A stretch of DNA of 64,000 nt from Aldrovandia affinis (lineage: Eukaryota > Chordata > Actinopteri > Notacanthiformes > Halosauridae): the NCBI GenBank assembly GCA_029706075.1, contig JAINUG010000139.1:1094001-1158000 (forward strand), written 5' to 3'. Positions 36,317 through 50,719 of the stretch are shown one piece after another. Position 1 is the first letter of the stretch; every line of letters begins with the position of its first letter. The notes beneath the pieces were generated by a model. The model had not been told where the DNA came from. It saw nothing but the letters and a program-made list of their open reading frames with translations, and did no database searches. The position numbers and the translations under genes are program-made.

Positions 36317-38613
36317 CACCCTCCTCCTCAGCCCTGACCTAGGGAGGGCTGAGTGGCCTATGTCCAAGGGACACCAGGAGAGCCCCCCTCACCAGGTCCA
36401 CTCTGGCAGTGTCCCCCCTGGATCAAACGTCCGGATTCCATCGTCTCCGTTCACCGCCTGAAAAAGCCTCTGCAAGCCTTTAGGAAATGGCGAAAGTTGC
36501 TCACTTTGTCTGCCACCAAACTGCCACTGGATCTGGGCAGAATGAGTCCCACTTGGGTTCTGGATTTCACCCACTTTCCATGGTTCCACCAGCGAACCCT
36601 GTATAGCTTCGTAATCCGGTGTCCTCGCTTTAGCCTTTTCCGCCACTTCCACTCTGCTTCCCGGTGGTCAGGTCCAGCAACCGAGGAAAACCTTCTCTTC
36701 AAAAGATGGTTAGTTTTATCCTTAAAGTCCTTTTTCACATTTTCATTTCCTCTCCATAAACATTTTTTTATTGTCAGTCCATTTAAACATCTGCCTGTTC
36801 CATTTCCCGTTTCTCTTCAGGGGAGAACCTCTAATCTCCATTCTTCTCAACTTCAGTGACGGCAATGGACTCACCACATCAGGAGATGGTTGGGCCTTCA
36901 ACCAGGCCTCCTCAGCCATAGTCAAGAGATCCTCCTCAACACTGTTGTCTCACCACAGTCCATCCTCTGCATACTGCTCCTCTAGTCCCCTTCCAAGGCC
37001 CTGCAGGCTGAGTGGGACTGAATACCATCTATCCCACTCTGACTCCAATGTCTGGTCGTTGTCTCCTGCTGGCTCCACTGGCTGAGAGAGCTCCACCTGT
37101 GTGGCAGAATCTTGTACAACGGGCACATATTTTGCACACTCAACCTCTTCACTCACCTTGTCCAGTTGATTTTATAGATCAAGCAGAGTTTTGGTTTGTA
37201 TTTTTAGGACTTCACGAAAGGAATTATCTGTGGCCTGCTGCTGGGCTTCTTTTTGATCCAGCCTGTTGGTTAAGCCATGCAGTGTTTCTCGCAGGATAGG
37301 GAGCTCTTCAGTTTTACTTTGTTCTATTAGGAGGGCTGCAGAGGTGGTTTGGTGAAGTTCCTGTAAAGCCAGAATCTTTTCTTCTTGCTTTACAGACAGG
37401 TTCTTCAGATTAGAAAAATCCTCTTGGACTCACTCTAGCTCTCCAAGCTGCCCTGCTTGTTCTCCTAGTTGAGTCCTCACCTCTTCCAGCTTCGCCTATA
37501 GCTCCCGCCTTCCCTCGCTCTAAGCTCCGCTTGGCTCCGGAGTTGCTCTGCCTCAGATTCATGGGTCTCCACTGCTCTCCTGAGCTCCGCCTCCTTCTGA
37601 GCGAGCCTGGTCTGTACATCCCCCAAGGCCTACTGGCATACTTCTCTTTGACCTTGTCTTGGGATTTCTGGATGTCCAGACACTGCAGATGCATATTCTC
37701 CAACATCTGTGTTAGGTTTCTCACCTGTTCTTCTAGCTCCAGGCTGTGGGCCTCCATACATCTCAGCTCATTGCCAAGGGATGCTTTGTCATTCTCCAGC
37801 TCCACAGCCATGTTTCCAATCTTTCTCAGGGAGTCAGTATGCTCCTCCAGCGATCTCCCTATGGTCACCAGATGGCGCTCCTCTGAGTTCCCCAATTCAG
37901 CCTTTGTCCTGTACAGCTCAGTCTGGACATTCTTCAGCTCCTGAACCTCCTGGAGGGTGACTCGCCATCTTCTTCAACCACGGCCGCCTGCCTCTGGTTC
38001 TTCACCAGGTTTTCCTTCTGGTCACAACAACATTTATCCAGTTTTTGGATCACTTCATCTTTGTCCTTTATCACAGCTTGTGCCTCTCCTAACTCTGCCT
38101 CTAAACCAGCACACTTGTCTGCGACACTTGTATGCTGCTTTTGCGGCCTACCCGGGATATTTTCTCTCTTTTCCCTAGGGGTCACCACAGAGCAGGAGGG
38201 GCCATTTTTATCTCTGACTTCTTTCTTTTCTTGTACTCTCTTAAGTGTTTTCAACACCTTATCCATTTCACGGATGGCCTCAGCAACATCAGGAGCCATT
38301 CCATCCAAAAAGGAGCCTTTGAAGGCTGGACTTGCCTGAAAAAACACTTTGAGGGACTATTGGTGCGTTTTAAACAGATGCTTGGGACCCTCTGCCTCCA
38401 GCCAAGCCTCCATGTCTGGATCCATTGTCCAGTCACCTTCCATCATAGTGTATTTTCCTTTAAAAAAAATCAAAAAACTAAAACCAATCCCGCTCACAGT
38501 TGCACTACCTCCTCTTGCCTATAAGTGATGCCCTCTGCTCGCATTCTCCACCATATGTGGTGTCCCTAGGGTTTGGGTGACACTCACGGACCTTTGCAGA
38601 GGGCGTAGGCAGT

Positions 38614-40120
<1,507 letters not shown>

Positions 40121-40203
40121 TTGTCCTCAAACAATCCAGGACAAGACACAAAAAACACTTCTCAACACTCTCTTCAAATCCCGGCTGGTCAATAGACTTC
40201 ACG

Positions 40204-40362
<159 letters not shown>

Positions 40363-40508
40363 TGTTCGTTAGTCCTAATGACTTGACTCCATTCAGGTGC
40401 TGGACTGCGGCCTGCTGGGAAATGTAGTTGTTTCGGCTCCAGTGGCTCCAATGCGTTGAAGGGCTAGGCAGCCATTTCCTTGGGCAGCCCCTTAGGCTGC
40501 CACAAGAC

Positions 40509-40964
40509 TTTAAATATTTTGTCTTTGTTTAACTGTTCATTTGAATTGAATTGTGAGTTGTATATTTTGATGAAGGTTGATCCACCAGATTTCTCTGCCT
40601 ATCAAAAAATTTGGGAATTTAATTGATAATTGGTATCCTGTGTCGTAATTATTATATTAAATCAAATAAATATATTTTACATGTAGGATAAGTGAGGGAT
40701 TTTAATACGTAATACCACTTGTATTCAGTATTCAGAGTGCTGAACTTTAAACAAGGGCATTTGACTGTTAAAGCTACTGGATTCAAGGAATAGACTATTT
40801 TTATTCAAACTTCACTGTTCTGACACGGTGGTATGCAGTTATAAATACAGTTTACAGCAGCTACAACAGGAAACTGGCTTTATTTACCTGCTCTTAGATG
40901 TTCTAAAAACTGAACTATATGCAGTTAAACTTACATGTACTTATTTTCAAAAACTTTCTTACAG
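40509..40964. other. Intergenic, no gene seen
   Basis: AT-rich with no recognisable feature. Confidence 0.4.
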
Positions 40965-41294
40965 AATATTTTAAAGAGAATTGGTGGCCAAATCTCCCCC
41001 GGTCATGCTCTCTCATCTCATTCAAGGATGATCAGTGGAAACAGGATGCACCTGAGCTCAATTTTGAGTGTCATAGCAAACGGCGTGAATACTTATGTAC
41101 ATGTGATATTTTCATTTTCTATTTTTAATACATTTGCAAAAATTTCTAAAAACTTTTTTCACTTTGTCATTATGGGGTATTGTGTGTAGAATTCTGAGAA
41201 AAAAGAAAGAATTTAATCAATTTTGGAATAAAGCTGTAACATAACAAAATGTGGAAAAAGTGAAGCGATGTGAATACTTTCCGGATGCATTGTA
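40965..41294 (+). mobile_element. Tc1-like transposon, 3' end fragment
   Basis: The decayed end of a Tc1 transposase region leads into 'tgaatacttatgtacatgtg', 'cattatggggtattgtgtg', 'ggaataaagctgtaacataa' and the terminal 'gaatactttccggatgcatt' + 'gta'. This is a well-known fish Tc1 3' end. The left half is missing. It is a third Tc1 family, different from those at 6.7, 16.2 and 38.6 kb. Confidence 0.8.
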
Positions 41295-41572
41295 CCTGTA
41301 CATCAAAACACTTTTCAAATATGAAATAATAATAACATCTATAATTGCTGGAAATCTGGTTTTATAGTTTTCTCCCTAAAAGTAGTTGACACTGTGAAAT
41401 GCCTTCCCTGTTTGGTCCTCCACACGCAAGGTCAGACTGCGCGCCCTCTCACCTGTCAGCATAAACACCCCTGTCCAATCACTCTGAAAGCCATTTAAAA
41501 TTGATAGACATGCCCATTCATTCATTCATATTCACAGACGTGCTTATTAATTAATTCATATTCACAGACATG
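41295..41572. other. Intergenic, local ATTC-rich duplication
   Basis: 'gacatgcccattcattcat' and 'catattcacagac' recur near 41510-41585. No gene. Confidence 0.5.
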
Positions 41573-41755
41573 CCCATTCATTCATAATAATATATGCCAT
41601 TTAGCAAACACTTTTATCCAAAGCAACTTACAGTAGTGAATGCATAATTTTTTTCAGTATATGTGGTCCCAGTGGGAATTTAACCCACAACCAAGTGGTG
41701 CCAACGCCGTGCTCTACCAACTGAGCCACACAGAACCATTCATTCATTCATATTC
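41573..41755 (-). mobile_element. tRNA-derived SINE, HpaI-like type, with target duplication
   Basis: The body is about 41588-41738, with tail 'tgccatttagcaaacacttt' + 'tatccaaagcaactta' and head 'ccaactgagccacacagaac' read on the plus strand (minus-strand element). CCATTCATTCAT occurs on both sides and is probably the target duplication, though the flank is itself repetitive. The B box is decayed compared with the copy at 32.5 kb. Confidence 0.78.
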
Positions 41756-42111
41756 ACAAACATGACTGTTTATCACAATAAACCCTGTCTCCAAAAACTG
41801 TGTGTGTGTGGGTGGGGGGGCAGCTTATGTGATGTCATCAGAAAGCACCTTTCACATTACTGCAGTCGACACAATTTAAATGGCATTGGTTCCCCTGCCA
41901 GACCCTTTGATACTTAGCAGGGGGAATCATTAAAACTGGTTCTTAACTGTGCTTACTTAGAGGATGCTATGTACACAGGGCACTTTGCAGAGACTCTGAC
42001 CAGGGCACCAAGAAAGAATCAAAGAAACTGTGGAGCAAGGACGCAAGATCACTCTGAAAGCATTTCACAATAACCCACCCTCATGTCACAGACACAGAAA
42101 CCTTTACTCAG

Positions 42112-42330
42112 GGCCAGATTTACTAAGATAGTCAGAACGCAAAAACGATCACTATTTTGTTGCGACTATTTTGTGGCAAATAGCGCAAATAGCAACACAT
42201 TAATGTCCAATTTACTAAGACTGGTTCTTATTACGCAGTCAAATAAATTAAATGCCCTTATTCTCAATTTGCGGTAGGATGCACCCATAAAAAGGGTCTG
42301 AAACAATATGGCACGCTCACAAGTCCAGAT
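42112..42330 (+). repeat. Dispersed repeat beginning GGGCCAGATTTACTAAG
   Basis: The start 'cagggccagatttactaaga' matches the sequence at 50653 ('agggccagatgtactaaagg'). The following 'cgcaaatagcaacac' and 'tccaatttactaagactgg' give an internal repeat of 'atttactaaga'. Family not recognised. Confidence 0.45.
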
Positions 42331-43495
42331 CACGCCAAGAAATGAATACGCCTAGAGCAGCACAGCCACTTTACTGTGGGTCAGCTGAACTTTGACCCTG
42401 CGGTGACGTCCCCAGTCCCTGTTTCCTTTGGTCGGGAGCTGCAGAGCCTCTGCAGACACAAGGGATGTGGAGGGCTTTGCTTTCTTGTGAATCTATGACC
42501 TGCCAGCTGAATTTAAAACTCCCTTGGAAAACTCCCTCCTTTAGAAATTCCCTTGGATGCGAACCAAGACTCTGACGCAGCGATCTGAACTACAGATGGG
42601 AGACCAGCGCTCTGTGAACCCCAAAACGGGCGGGGCCATCATATGCATTAAATGACTCAATGACCAGAACAAATTTGAGTTTTTTGCTAAGGAGAGCTGC
42701 ATCTGATTGGTACATACAAGTCAATGATTGACAACACATGGTAGCTCCACCCATTTTTATGACAAGGCTTCCATCACTGCTCCCAGCTAACCCCCTCCCC
42801 CCAGATGTGCAGCTCAAGGGGGAGGGAATAGTGCATATGGTAAGCCAATGGCAGTAAAGGGGGGTCACTGGGTGGCTAAATAAGAGTTTACTCTGTTTTT
42901 AAGCTTTTAGCTTTTAGCAACTACCAAAACATGCATCTTTCATGTAAGATAAGAAGAAAATCGTTTTGATGTGTTTGTCCAGGTTTAGGACCAAGCTTAT
43001 TGCAGTTAAATGAAATAAGGCTTGAAAAACAACATATTTTTTGTATGGGTGAATCCTTTCCCTACATTAACAGAAGAGGAATCTTCTACAGATGTGGATT
43101 CTGGGATCGCTGAGATAAGGAATGCTATGACCGAAGGCAGCAGTATTTTCTTTTCTTTTCTTTTTTATCAGAAATTGAAGTTCCTTTCTGAAGACATCAG
43201 TTGTTTCATCAGGACACTCAGAATGGTTCAATCAGCACAATCATCCCCTCCAGATTGGTCTACTACCAAGGAGGGGCGGGTGCCACTCAATGTCCCTCAC
43301 TGGACATTCTGCTTTCCCCCAGATGTTCTATCATTTTCATCTTCAATCACAAAAAAACCCAAAAGACATTTCAGACATATGGTAACCTGTCTGGTGACTG
43401 GAGCTTTGACCCCGGTTCTGTGTGTTCTCTCTAAACTCATGTGCAGTCATGTGCATATTTTGGTTGCCAATTGTTCCCTCTAATTGTTTAAATGA
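42331..43495. other. Intergenic, no gene seen
   Basis: The open frame at 43022-43483 (153 residues) has no recognisable domain, is poor in conserved patterns, and overlaps frames on both strands. I do not call a gene. Confidence 0.45.
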
Positions 43496-43497
43496 CC

Positions 43498-43810
43498 TTC
43501 CCCACGAACCTGCTGCCTGAAACAACGGGACCAGTCGCTACCCTGGAACTGGCAGTGACAAGGGCGAGCAAGCCGCACCCTGCCGTGCTGTTGACCATGA
43601 ATCCGATACAAGATTTCTGTACACACGGCGAGCTTGTGTCGGCTTCCCTCCCCCACTCTCTGGGGTGGACAGCTAATAGTCTCCCTCAAGCGGGACTCCC
43701 GGCTAGAGCAGGGCTGGCACATCCAGGGAATTGGACCACGGCCGCAGTGGGCAACCTGTACTCCGGGCGAATGCTTTTACCGAGTGCTTTTACTCATTCC
43801 GCGAATTAAA
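43498..43810 (-). mobile_element. tRNA-derived SINE, variant family
   Basis: Shares its layout with the SINE at 4133-4474: 'ctggaactggcagtgacaag', 'ggcttccctcccccactctc', 'ggggtggacagctaatag' and a tRNA-like head at the right ('ggaattggaccacggccgca'). Intermediate words differ, for example 'gcgggactcccggctagagc', which also occurs near 9631. It is older than the two intact SINE copies and no target duplication is visible. Confidence 0.6.
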
Positions 43811-44869
43811 GAGTTTTGAAAGAAGTTGATGGAAGGTGTTGGAAGTACTTGGTTGGTACTCCCATGAGCCTCTGTGCTGCGACATTCCTTTTACCCTGGG
43901 TTTGTAGGTTTGTTCTTAAAGGAATGAGTTTGCTTTTTGTTATTTGCAATGGCAGGAAAATTGTTGTCAGTGTTGTACGCCCTCACCATTATCCAACATG
44001 TTATCCTGTTATCCTGTGTGTGTCCATGCCACTGCATTTAGTACTTTTTCTCTGTCAGTGCAATTATGTCCCCTGATAAGGCAAAAAAAAGGTGACATTT
44101 TTGAGACAGGGTGTAGACTTTAAAGGGCCACTGTACTATTTTTATTTCACATTTTACCACAGACTGACATATATAATACTTTCACAGGGATATTATATCT
44201 ATTGGACATCTAAGCGACAGTTTCATTTGGGTTGTAAAAGCTTAACAATGTTTTATGACGGGAACAGCCCATCCAGCCCATCTGGACTCGTCATCTAGGA
44301 TCGTTTATGGCACAGTGCAGTCACTCCCTGTAATTGCATGAAAAGCAGCTCAATTAAAAGGCCCAAGTACCCTGAATTACTTCAGCCAGCGTTCATTTCC
44401 ACTGCTATTGGATATCGCGAGGATAAAGAGAAGGGCAACACTTAAAAAATACTTCAGTGTGTCGAGGATTGATTTTGAACAGTCAACTTGTTTTAGTTTT
44501 TTTTACCCCCCTGCTGAATAAGCCGATATACTATAGAACTTCCTTGCAGGTGTGCACATTGACTGGTTTTTGCTTGAAGACTGCGCCACTGGATCAACGT
44601 TAATTAAATGTTACTTATCGAACAGTCAATGTACCTGTGCAGCCAGCATTCTACATCATAGCATACCGGGATTAAATTGATTTAATAATGAAACAGTACT
44701 AATCTCACAAGACATTTCTCTAACATGCACTTGTCCTTTGGGAAGAAAATGTGAAAATATTTAATTTAATTTAATGACACAGTTTTAAGAACCATTATCT
44801 CCCACCTGGGAACGACACCTGCTGTCATTAGATTCAGCCATTCCCCACCTGAGAATAAGCCTGCTTTCA
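43811..44869. other. Intergenic, no gene seen
   Basis: Contains a 17-base word (TAAGCCGATATACTATA, 44519-44535) also present at 2617-2633. Otherwise nothing is recognised. Confidence 0.45.
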
Positions 44870-45010
44870 TCAGATTCAAGCTTGATCTTATTTCCTCAGA
44901 TCAAATTGTTAAAGGTCTTGGTGTCACTCTTGATTCAGACCTCGGTCACAGGGCGCTCAGGTCACAAGACGCTGGCATTTTAATTATCCAGAGAATATGT
45001 AAATACACAG
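44870..45010 (+). mobile_element. L2-type LINE reverse transcriptase scrap
   Basis: Plus-strand translation gives SDQIVKGLGVTLDSDL, matching the LGVTLD block near the end of an L2-type reverse transcriptase. Only about 140 bp are recognisable. Confidence 0.5.
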
Positions 45011-45028
45011 CTAGGGGCATGGCCTTTT

Positions 45029-45031
45029 CCT

Positions 45032-45064
<33 letters not shown>

Positions 45065-45170
45065 GTCTATTTGTATAGCACATTTCATAAAATGATGCAA
45101 CTGAATGCACTTTACATTAAAATAACACTAAGGCAATAAAATGGTAAAACAATAAAACATTAAATTTGGC
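45029..45170 (+). repeat. (AAT)n microsatellite plus dispersed repeat
   Basis: (AAT)n fills 45034-45064. It is followed by 'agtctatttgtatagcacat' and 'gcactttacattaaaataac', a common fish repeat head with a low-complexity A-rich continuation. Confidence 0.65.
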
Positions 45171-45394
45171 TATTATAGTCAAATAAGAAGGACAGAATAA
45201 ATAATCAATGACTTAAAAGCCAGAGTAAAAACATGGCGAGTCCATGTTTGCACATCAGACACTTAAAATATTTTTAGCTTGAGCAATGGGTAGTCCCCCA
45301 TTCTTTGTCCAATACCTCATGTCTTGCTCCTGTACCCTGACCTGCTCGAACCCTTCACCAATCTCCCAACCCGCTCCTCCCTATTCTTATCTCT

Positions 45395-45850
45395 GTCATG
45401 CCTTTAATATTACATTTTTTATTTAAAATTTCATTTTTTATTTTTTTTGGCAAGCAGTCATTGACAGGCAAGCAGTCATTGACAGAACGTCCCTGCTTTT
45501 GGGCTGCGACATTCCACTCTCTCCATCTCTTTATCTATTGGGAGACCTTTCAACACTCAAAAACACCAAACCGATACTCATCATCCTAACTATCGCCAAG
45601 AAAACTATCCTCTTGAACTGGAAGAGCAGAAATACATTAAACATCACACAATGGTTGAACCTTCTCACAGAATGCATATCAATGGATAAAATGACAGCAT
45701 CACTCCAAAACCAAATCATACATTTTGAAGAAACTTTGAACCCATTCATCAGTTCCTTAAATGTGCCTGTTAACTATAACCCCACACACAAACAATATAC
45801 ACACACACATACACAACAAGTCCATATACCAATATTAGAATAGAAACACC
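45395..45850 (+). mobile_element. L1-like LINE, reverse transcriptase C-terminal fragment
   Basis: The frame at 45499-45843 reads YLLGDLSTLKNTKP..., IAKKTILLNWKS, ITQWLNLLTECISMDKMTA and HFEETLNPFISSL. This is the usual ending of fish L1-type reverse transcriptase proteins (KKTIL..NWK.. / W...L...I..E / F...W.PF). The upstream part is missing. A 19-bp direct duplication ('aggcaagcagtcattgac') lies just before it near 45447-45485. Confidence 0.7.
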
Positions 45851-45929
45851 CACCATACACTACCATATTTTACACTCCCTAACATTCTAACACCCCCCCA
45901 AATATAAATATAAATTTTCTTGATTATTA

Positions 45930-46390
45930 TTGCTTCATTTTATTGTTGTTATTATTATTATTATTATTATTATTAATAATAATAATAATTATTATTATTA
46001 TTAATTAATTAAATTTTTTATTTTGCTTTATATTGTACATCTCACTCTGTGTAACGTCATGTCCTCCATCTGCTTGTTTGTGTATCTATTTGTAGGTTTG
46101 TTAGTCTGGATTTATCTCAGTCTATTTGTTTATCTGTCCTTCTGTCCGTCTGTCTAGTTACTTAGATAACACAACGGTATTGGGGTGGGAGGTGGGTGGT
46201 GGTAGGATCAAGAAGGGTAGTGTGGGAGGAGGGGAGGGCTCCTGGTGGGGGGGGGGACACAGACATCACATTTGCATCTAGAACGGCACAATCTGTAAAT
46301 ACACTTAAAATGTATATGCGTGTATGTGTGTATATGTGTGTGTATGTATATATGTGTATATGTGTATGTATATGTGTGTATAATAAAGAA
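45930..46390. repeat. ATT, poly-G and TATG microsatellites
   Basis: (ATT)n and inverted (AAT)n lie near 45945-46000. A G-run lies near 46237-46254. A (TG/TATG)n tract lies near 46315-46383 and explains the small cysteine-valine-rich frame ending at 46393. Confidence 0.85.
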
Positions 46391-46439
46391 TAAAGTCCCT
46401 CAAATGGGGATGGGCAGAATAAAAATAAAAAATAAAAGA

Positions 46440-46566
46440 ATAATAATGAAATAAATTCATTGTTATTTATTTTATTTTATTCTACTTTATTCAAAAATTT
46501 TATTCTCTGTAAAGTGCATTGAGACTTCATAAAAATGCATTTTAAATAAAGTTTGACTTGACTTGT
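46440..46566 (+). repeat. Dispersed repeat tail
   Basis: 'tctgtaaagtgcattgagac' followed by 'ttaaataaagtttgacttga' is the typical end of a fish non-LTR element or SINE tail ending in a short simple repeat. Together with the L1-like fragment it may be one element's 3' end. Confidence 0.45.
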
Positions 46567-49500
46567 ACCTGTACTTACTAAAACTGGTTTATGTCCTCAT
46601 CAAGGTACGTGCTCAAGCTGGCTTGTTTGGAATCTGTACAACGCAACATGAGCATGAGATTTTTCAATGATTTCAGCGGAGGGTTTGTGTTCTAAGTGTT
46701 CTGTAGTGCAGATGGCAAACAGAAGGCGATATTTAGTACTAGAAATAAAACGTATCACAAAAAAGAATTTAGTACAGAGGATGATTTCCTGCCCTTAACA
46801 CTTTCAATTGATTATTTTTTCATTACTATGTGTGTTAATTTTATTATTCATATAGTTTTGTGTTTATTATCATGCATACTGTTTTTGATGTGATACTGTA
46901 GTAAAAAAAAGTCTTCATTATACCAAAAATGATACCATGGTGATAAGTGTGCATGGTCAGATACTGTGGATTGCCACTTTTCCGATGGTGCTGTGCTCAG
47001 CTGTTCTATTAGCTTGTTACACAAGCGTGTCAGTTCTAAAAGACAAGCAGTGAGTGCACTCCAGACGAGGCAACATAAATCTTATTAATTTTAACATTTA
47101 ACTCTACAATATGAGCGATTGCAGACAAATGTCAAGATAATTTAATTAAATTTTTATTTAATTTAATAATTTAAACAGCAGCGGTGGGAGAATAACCTAT
47201 GGGCATGTTTTTGTATTCAAATGCCAATGTGGAAACTTTTACATCAGAGACAAAAACAGTTTACACACCCATACTTGTGTCAGCAAGGATGTTTATAGAA
47301 ATTGATGACACCAGTGAAAAAATGCTAGTAGTAAGCAAATTAGAAATTTAAAAAGAAACCCTGCTGTCTTTAAGAAAGCTCATCAAATCTATCTACCAGA
47401 ATAGACAGCCACCAACAATATTGAAAAAATGTAAATTTACAGATTAAGATTTTGCTGTGGAGGAGGAAACAAAGAGTGTGGGGGGAATGCGTTTCACTGT
47501 CTATTATTATTGATCAATTGGCTTTTAAATTAAAAAACGTTACCGGTGAAAAATGGCAACAAAGAAAGTTCCTGCGTTGTCCAACCTCTGGGGATGCTGA
47601 ATGCTGAACCTCTCTCTGCAGTCTCACTGACATCTCTCTAGGGTGGTTTAAAAAGAGGGAGACGTGGAACGTTCCGGATCCTTTCTGTAACTGCTTTCCT
47701 CAGAGGGGTTTGGAATGATGCCACTAAAATTAGCATTGTGTGTCCCTCGAACCTGCACAGAAAGGTAATTAACTTGCTTAGTATTCAAGACAAAAATCCA
47801 TTAGAATAGAACATTTCAGATTACCGTTCCCCTCATGCAAAATAGGACAGGTAAAAGTAAAATGTTTGAGAAAGACTTTGCTGAAACAGGGTTTCTATTT
47901 GTGATTTTATTTTTTATTTATTTAAAAATAAGTATTGCAATAAAAACTTATTGAGAAGCTCAGAGAACTTTTTATTTAATTGTGGAGGACAGGCCTTGAC
48001 TCACTTTTTAAAACTTTTTAATGGTATGTGGGTGTGTATGGGGGGAGGGGTCACACTTAAGCCCAAATCACAGTAAGAAAAACTATGAATCGTAATGATA
48101 ACTACCCATTGTTTGCCAGCAGTAACACCGGAGAAAGTTTTTTGTTCATCATACATAGTTTCTGGAGTTAAAAACAAAATAACACCAACTAGTTTGACAT
48201 ATTTTTTTATCACTGGAACACCATATATGCAAATTACTCTTAAAGTGATTGCATGGATAGCGGTCTTTATGGCTCAAGGTCATTGTTTATAGTTATTGTG
48301 ATGTGGCCAGTTCAATGCATTTGAGATTGATTGGTTTACACATTTTGGATAGTTTCAGCGATTGCCATAGCTATCATTATCATACTCAGTGCGACCAGGA
48401 TTTAATAATCAAGTGGATTACAAAAAGCAAACTAGAATAGCTCATATTTCTCCTGTCACTTTAGTGATAATTTAGTGCTTTTAAACGAATGTTGTGGATC
48501 TCAGAGCAAACCAATCACCCAGGGTAACGTTAATGGTTTCTGTTTTAATGGCCTGATCATCACTGCGATAGATAAATCAGGCATGGACACAGTGGCAAGC
48601 ACCTTGGGCACATGAGGTCTGCGTAGACAGAGGGTTTATCAGTCAACAGCGCCATGTGGATGGATCGGACGACGTGTAGTAAGTAGTGCACCATGAAGTT
48701 ATGGATCTTGGTTGGAGCGCTCCTTTAATGGAAAGTGTTTCTTGACGTAGTACACAAGGGAAGGAAATTAGATACATTTGTTTAGCATTTGAAATGTCCT
48801 ATACTTACACCTTTTGGTATTGGTGTAAAACATTTTTTACAACAAAGCACTTTACTAAGCAAGCCAAGTCAGTGAATCAAAGAAAGGATCTTTTTTTAAG
48901 GAAAAATTAGCAATAAGCGTTATGGTAAAAGTTAAATTGGCATCAGCACAGGAAAGAATCGCTACAGGTTACAGGACTTTAATTTGATCATTTAATTTAT
49001 TTATTTGCTTATTTGTCAGGGACATACTAAAAGCTTTGTTACAATGTTTAAAAAAACAAACATCAGATATGTTTATGGCCAAAGGCTAATTTCCATCACC
49101 TGTCCCCAGTAAACTCTGCTCAGTTGTTAACCTGTTAAAAGATAAAAGCTTGTAATAAAAAGGTGAGTGAAAACAGAGGACAACGGTGCTAAAGAGCCAA
49201 TGCTCCAGTGCAGCAGTGGTGCGGATAGAGGATGTGCTCTATGGGTTTTAGCTATGGCCAGGAAATGCAGCTTGTGCACTGTCCTTCAGCCCCCCCCAGC
49301 CCCTCTCCCCCAGGGGGAGCAGAGCCATGTTGCTCATACATGCCCCCTTGTAGTTCTTCCAGCCTCGTAGTGGATCACTGCGGGATTGGAGGGTTTAATG
49401 TCCTCATTTATTTTCCTGTGGGTAATCGATGGAGGCTCAGGGTTACAGCTAATGTGATTTATGCGTCCTATTCCCTCTGTTATGCTTCACGTACAAATTG

Positions 49501-50324
49501 TCTTTGGTGATGTAAACACGCCATCTCTTCGCGACTTGCTGACTCGAAATCCGGTCCACAAAATTGATGTAATTTATTTATGTTTTGTGCCACTGCCCCC
49601 CCCTCTCCTTCCCCTAACCCTCCCCTCATCCTCCTATGTGAATATTTTCACTCCAGACGTCTGCAAATCACACAGAGTTGGATGCTCAGAGACAGTTTAC
49701 TTTATCTTCATTCTCCCTAATCCATCCCACCTCAGTCCCCACCCCCTCCCTCTGATAGGCGAGGGGCGGAGCCATCTGTAAAATGACTGCCTAATTGCTT
49801 CTTACAATCCCTTGGTCCAGGATTCCAGGACAAAAGTGGTGGACTGTCATCATTGACTGTCACAGGGCAGCGTGTGATTGGCTGACAGAGTACACTCTGC
49901 TCTGATTGGTTCTATCACCCACAACTGGAATGCCCCATTTACACTCCTGACAGTCAACCAGACAGATAATCGTTTATACACACCACTGCCCTGATAAGTG
50001 CCCCTCTGTCACCTTTTCATGTTTAAACATGGGGTCATTGCCATTTGAGTGCTCACACTTACAAAAATCAACAGTTCTCCATTTCGAATATTGATCTGTG
50101 CATTTTTTCCAGTTAGTATATAATTACGTGACATACTGTAATACATTATAGTTTTGTATTTGTTTGTTTTGTTGAAGAAAACAGCAAACCTAGTGTGATC
50201 ACCATGTCAGGTGGTGAATGGCTGGAAAAACCAGCAACCAAGGATTGAATTAATTAGCCAATGGCTGTTTTATGACCTCTTTCTTCAGAAAAAATAAAAA
50301 GGAGGCATTTTGGAATTTAGTAGC
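46567..50324. other. Long intergenic stretch, no gene seen
   Basis: The open frames at 49167-49781 are proline-rich chance frames with no recognised domain. A stretch near 49010-49080 with 'gtcagggacatactaaaag' may be an old repeat. No gene is supported. Confidence 0.4.
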
Positions 50325-50382
50325 GTTTGTTGTCCAATTTCCCTTCAGGGACAATAAACTTTATCTTATCTCATCTTAAACT
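50325..50382 (+). repeat. LINE-type tail with ATCT-like simple end
   Basis: 'caatttcccttcagggacaa' + 'taaactttatcttatctcat' resembles the common tail 'atttccctctgggattaata' found at the end of fish non-LTR elements. Confidence 0.5.
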
Positions 50383-50719
50383 CATGTCCACAGTGAATAG
50401 GGAGACCTGCTAAAAAAGCCACTTGCATAAAACAAAGGGGGAGCATTTCCACCCACTCTCCAGAGACACACCAAAGAACAGTGAAGTCTTGTGGCACTGC
50501 ACCGCGTCACTCTCCACTTTAATATTGTGGCTGAATGGAGAGAAAATGGCAGTGATGTGGTGGCGAATACAGTGTGAGCACATTAGACAGGTATGATTAT
50601 AGCATGCATTACATACCTGGGAAATAAACGCCTGCTATGAATGTTACACTGAGGGCCAGATGTACTAAAGGATTGTTTTTCGAACTCAAAACAATATCTA
50701 CGTAATCTATACTAAGCAG

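Noticed and set aside
36353-36859. Plus-strand frame of 168 codons inside the 35.8-40.5 kb element
   Set aside because: The element's coding direction, primer site and purine tract are all on the minus strand; the plus frame is a shadow.
43022-43483. 153-codon open frame as a possible gene
   Set aside because: No recognisable domain, no clear exon structure and no supporting neighbour; chance frames of this size are expected in 64 kb.
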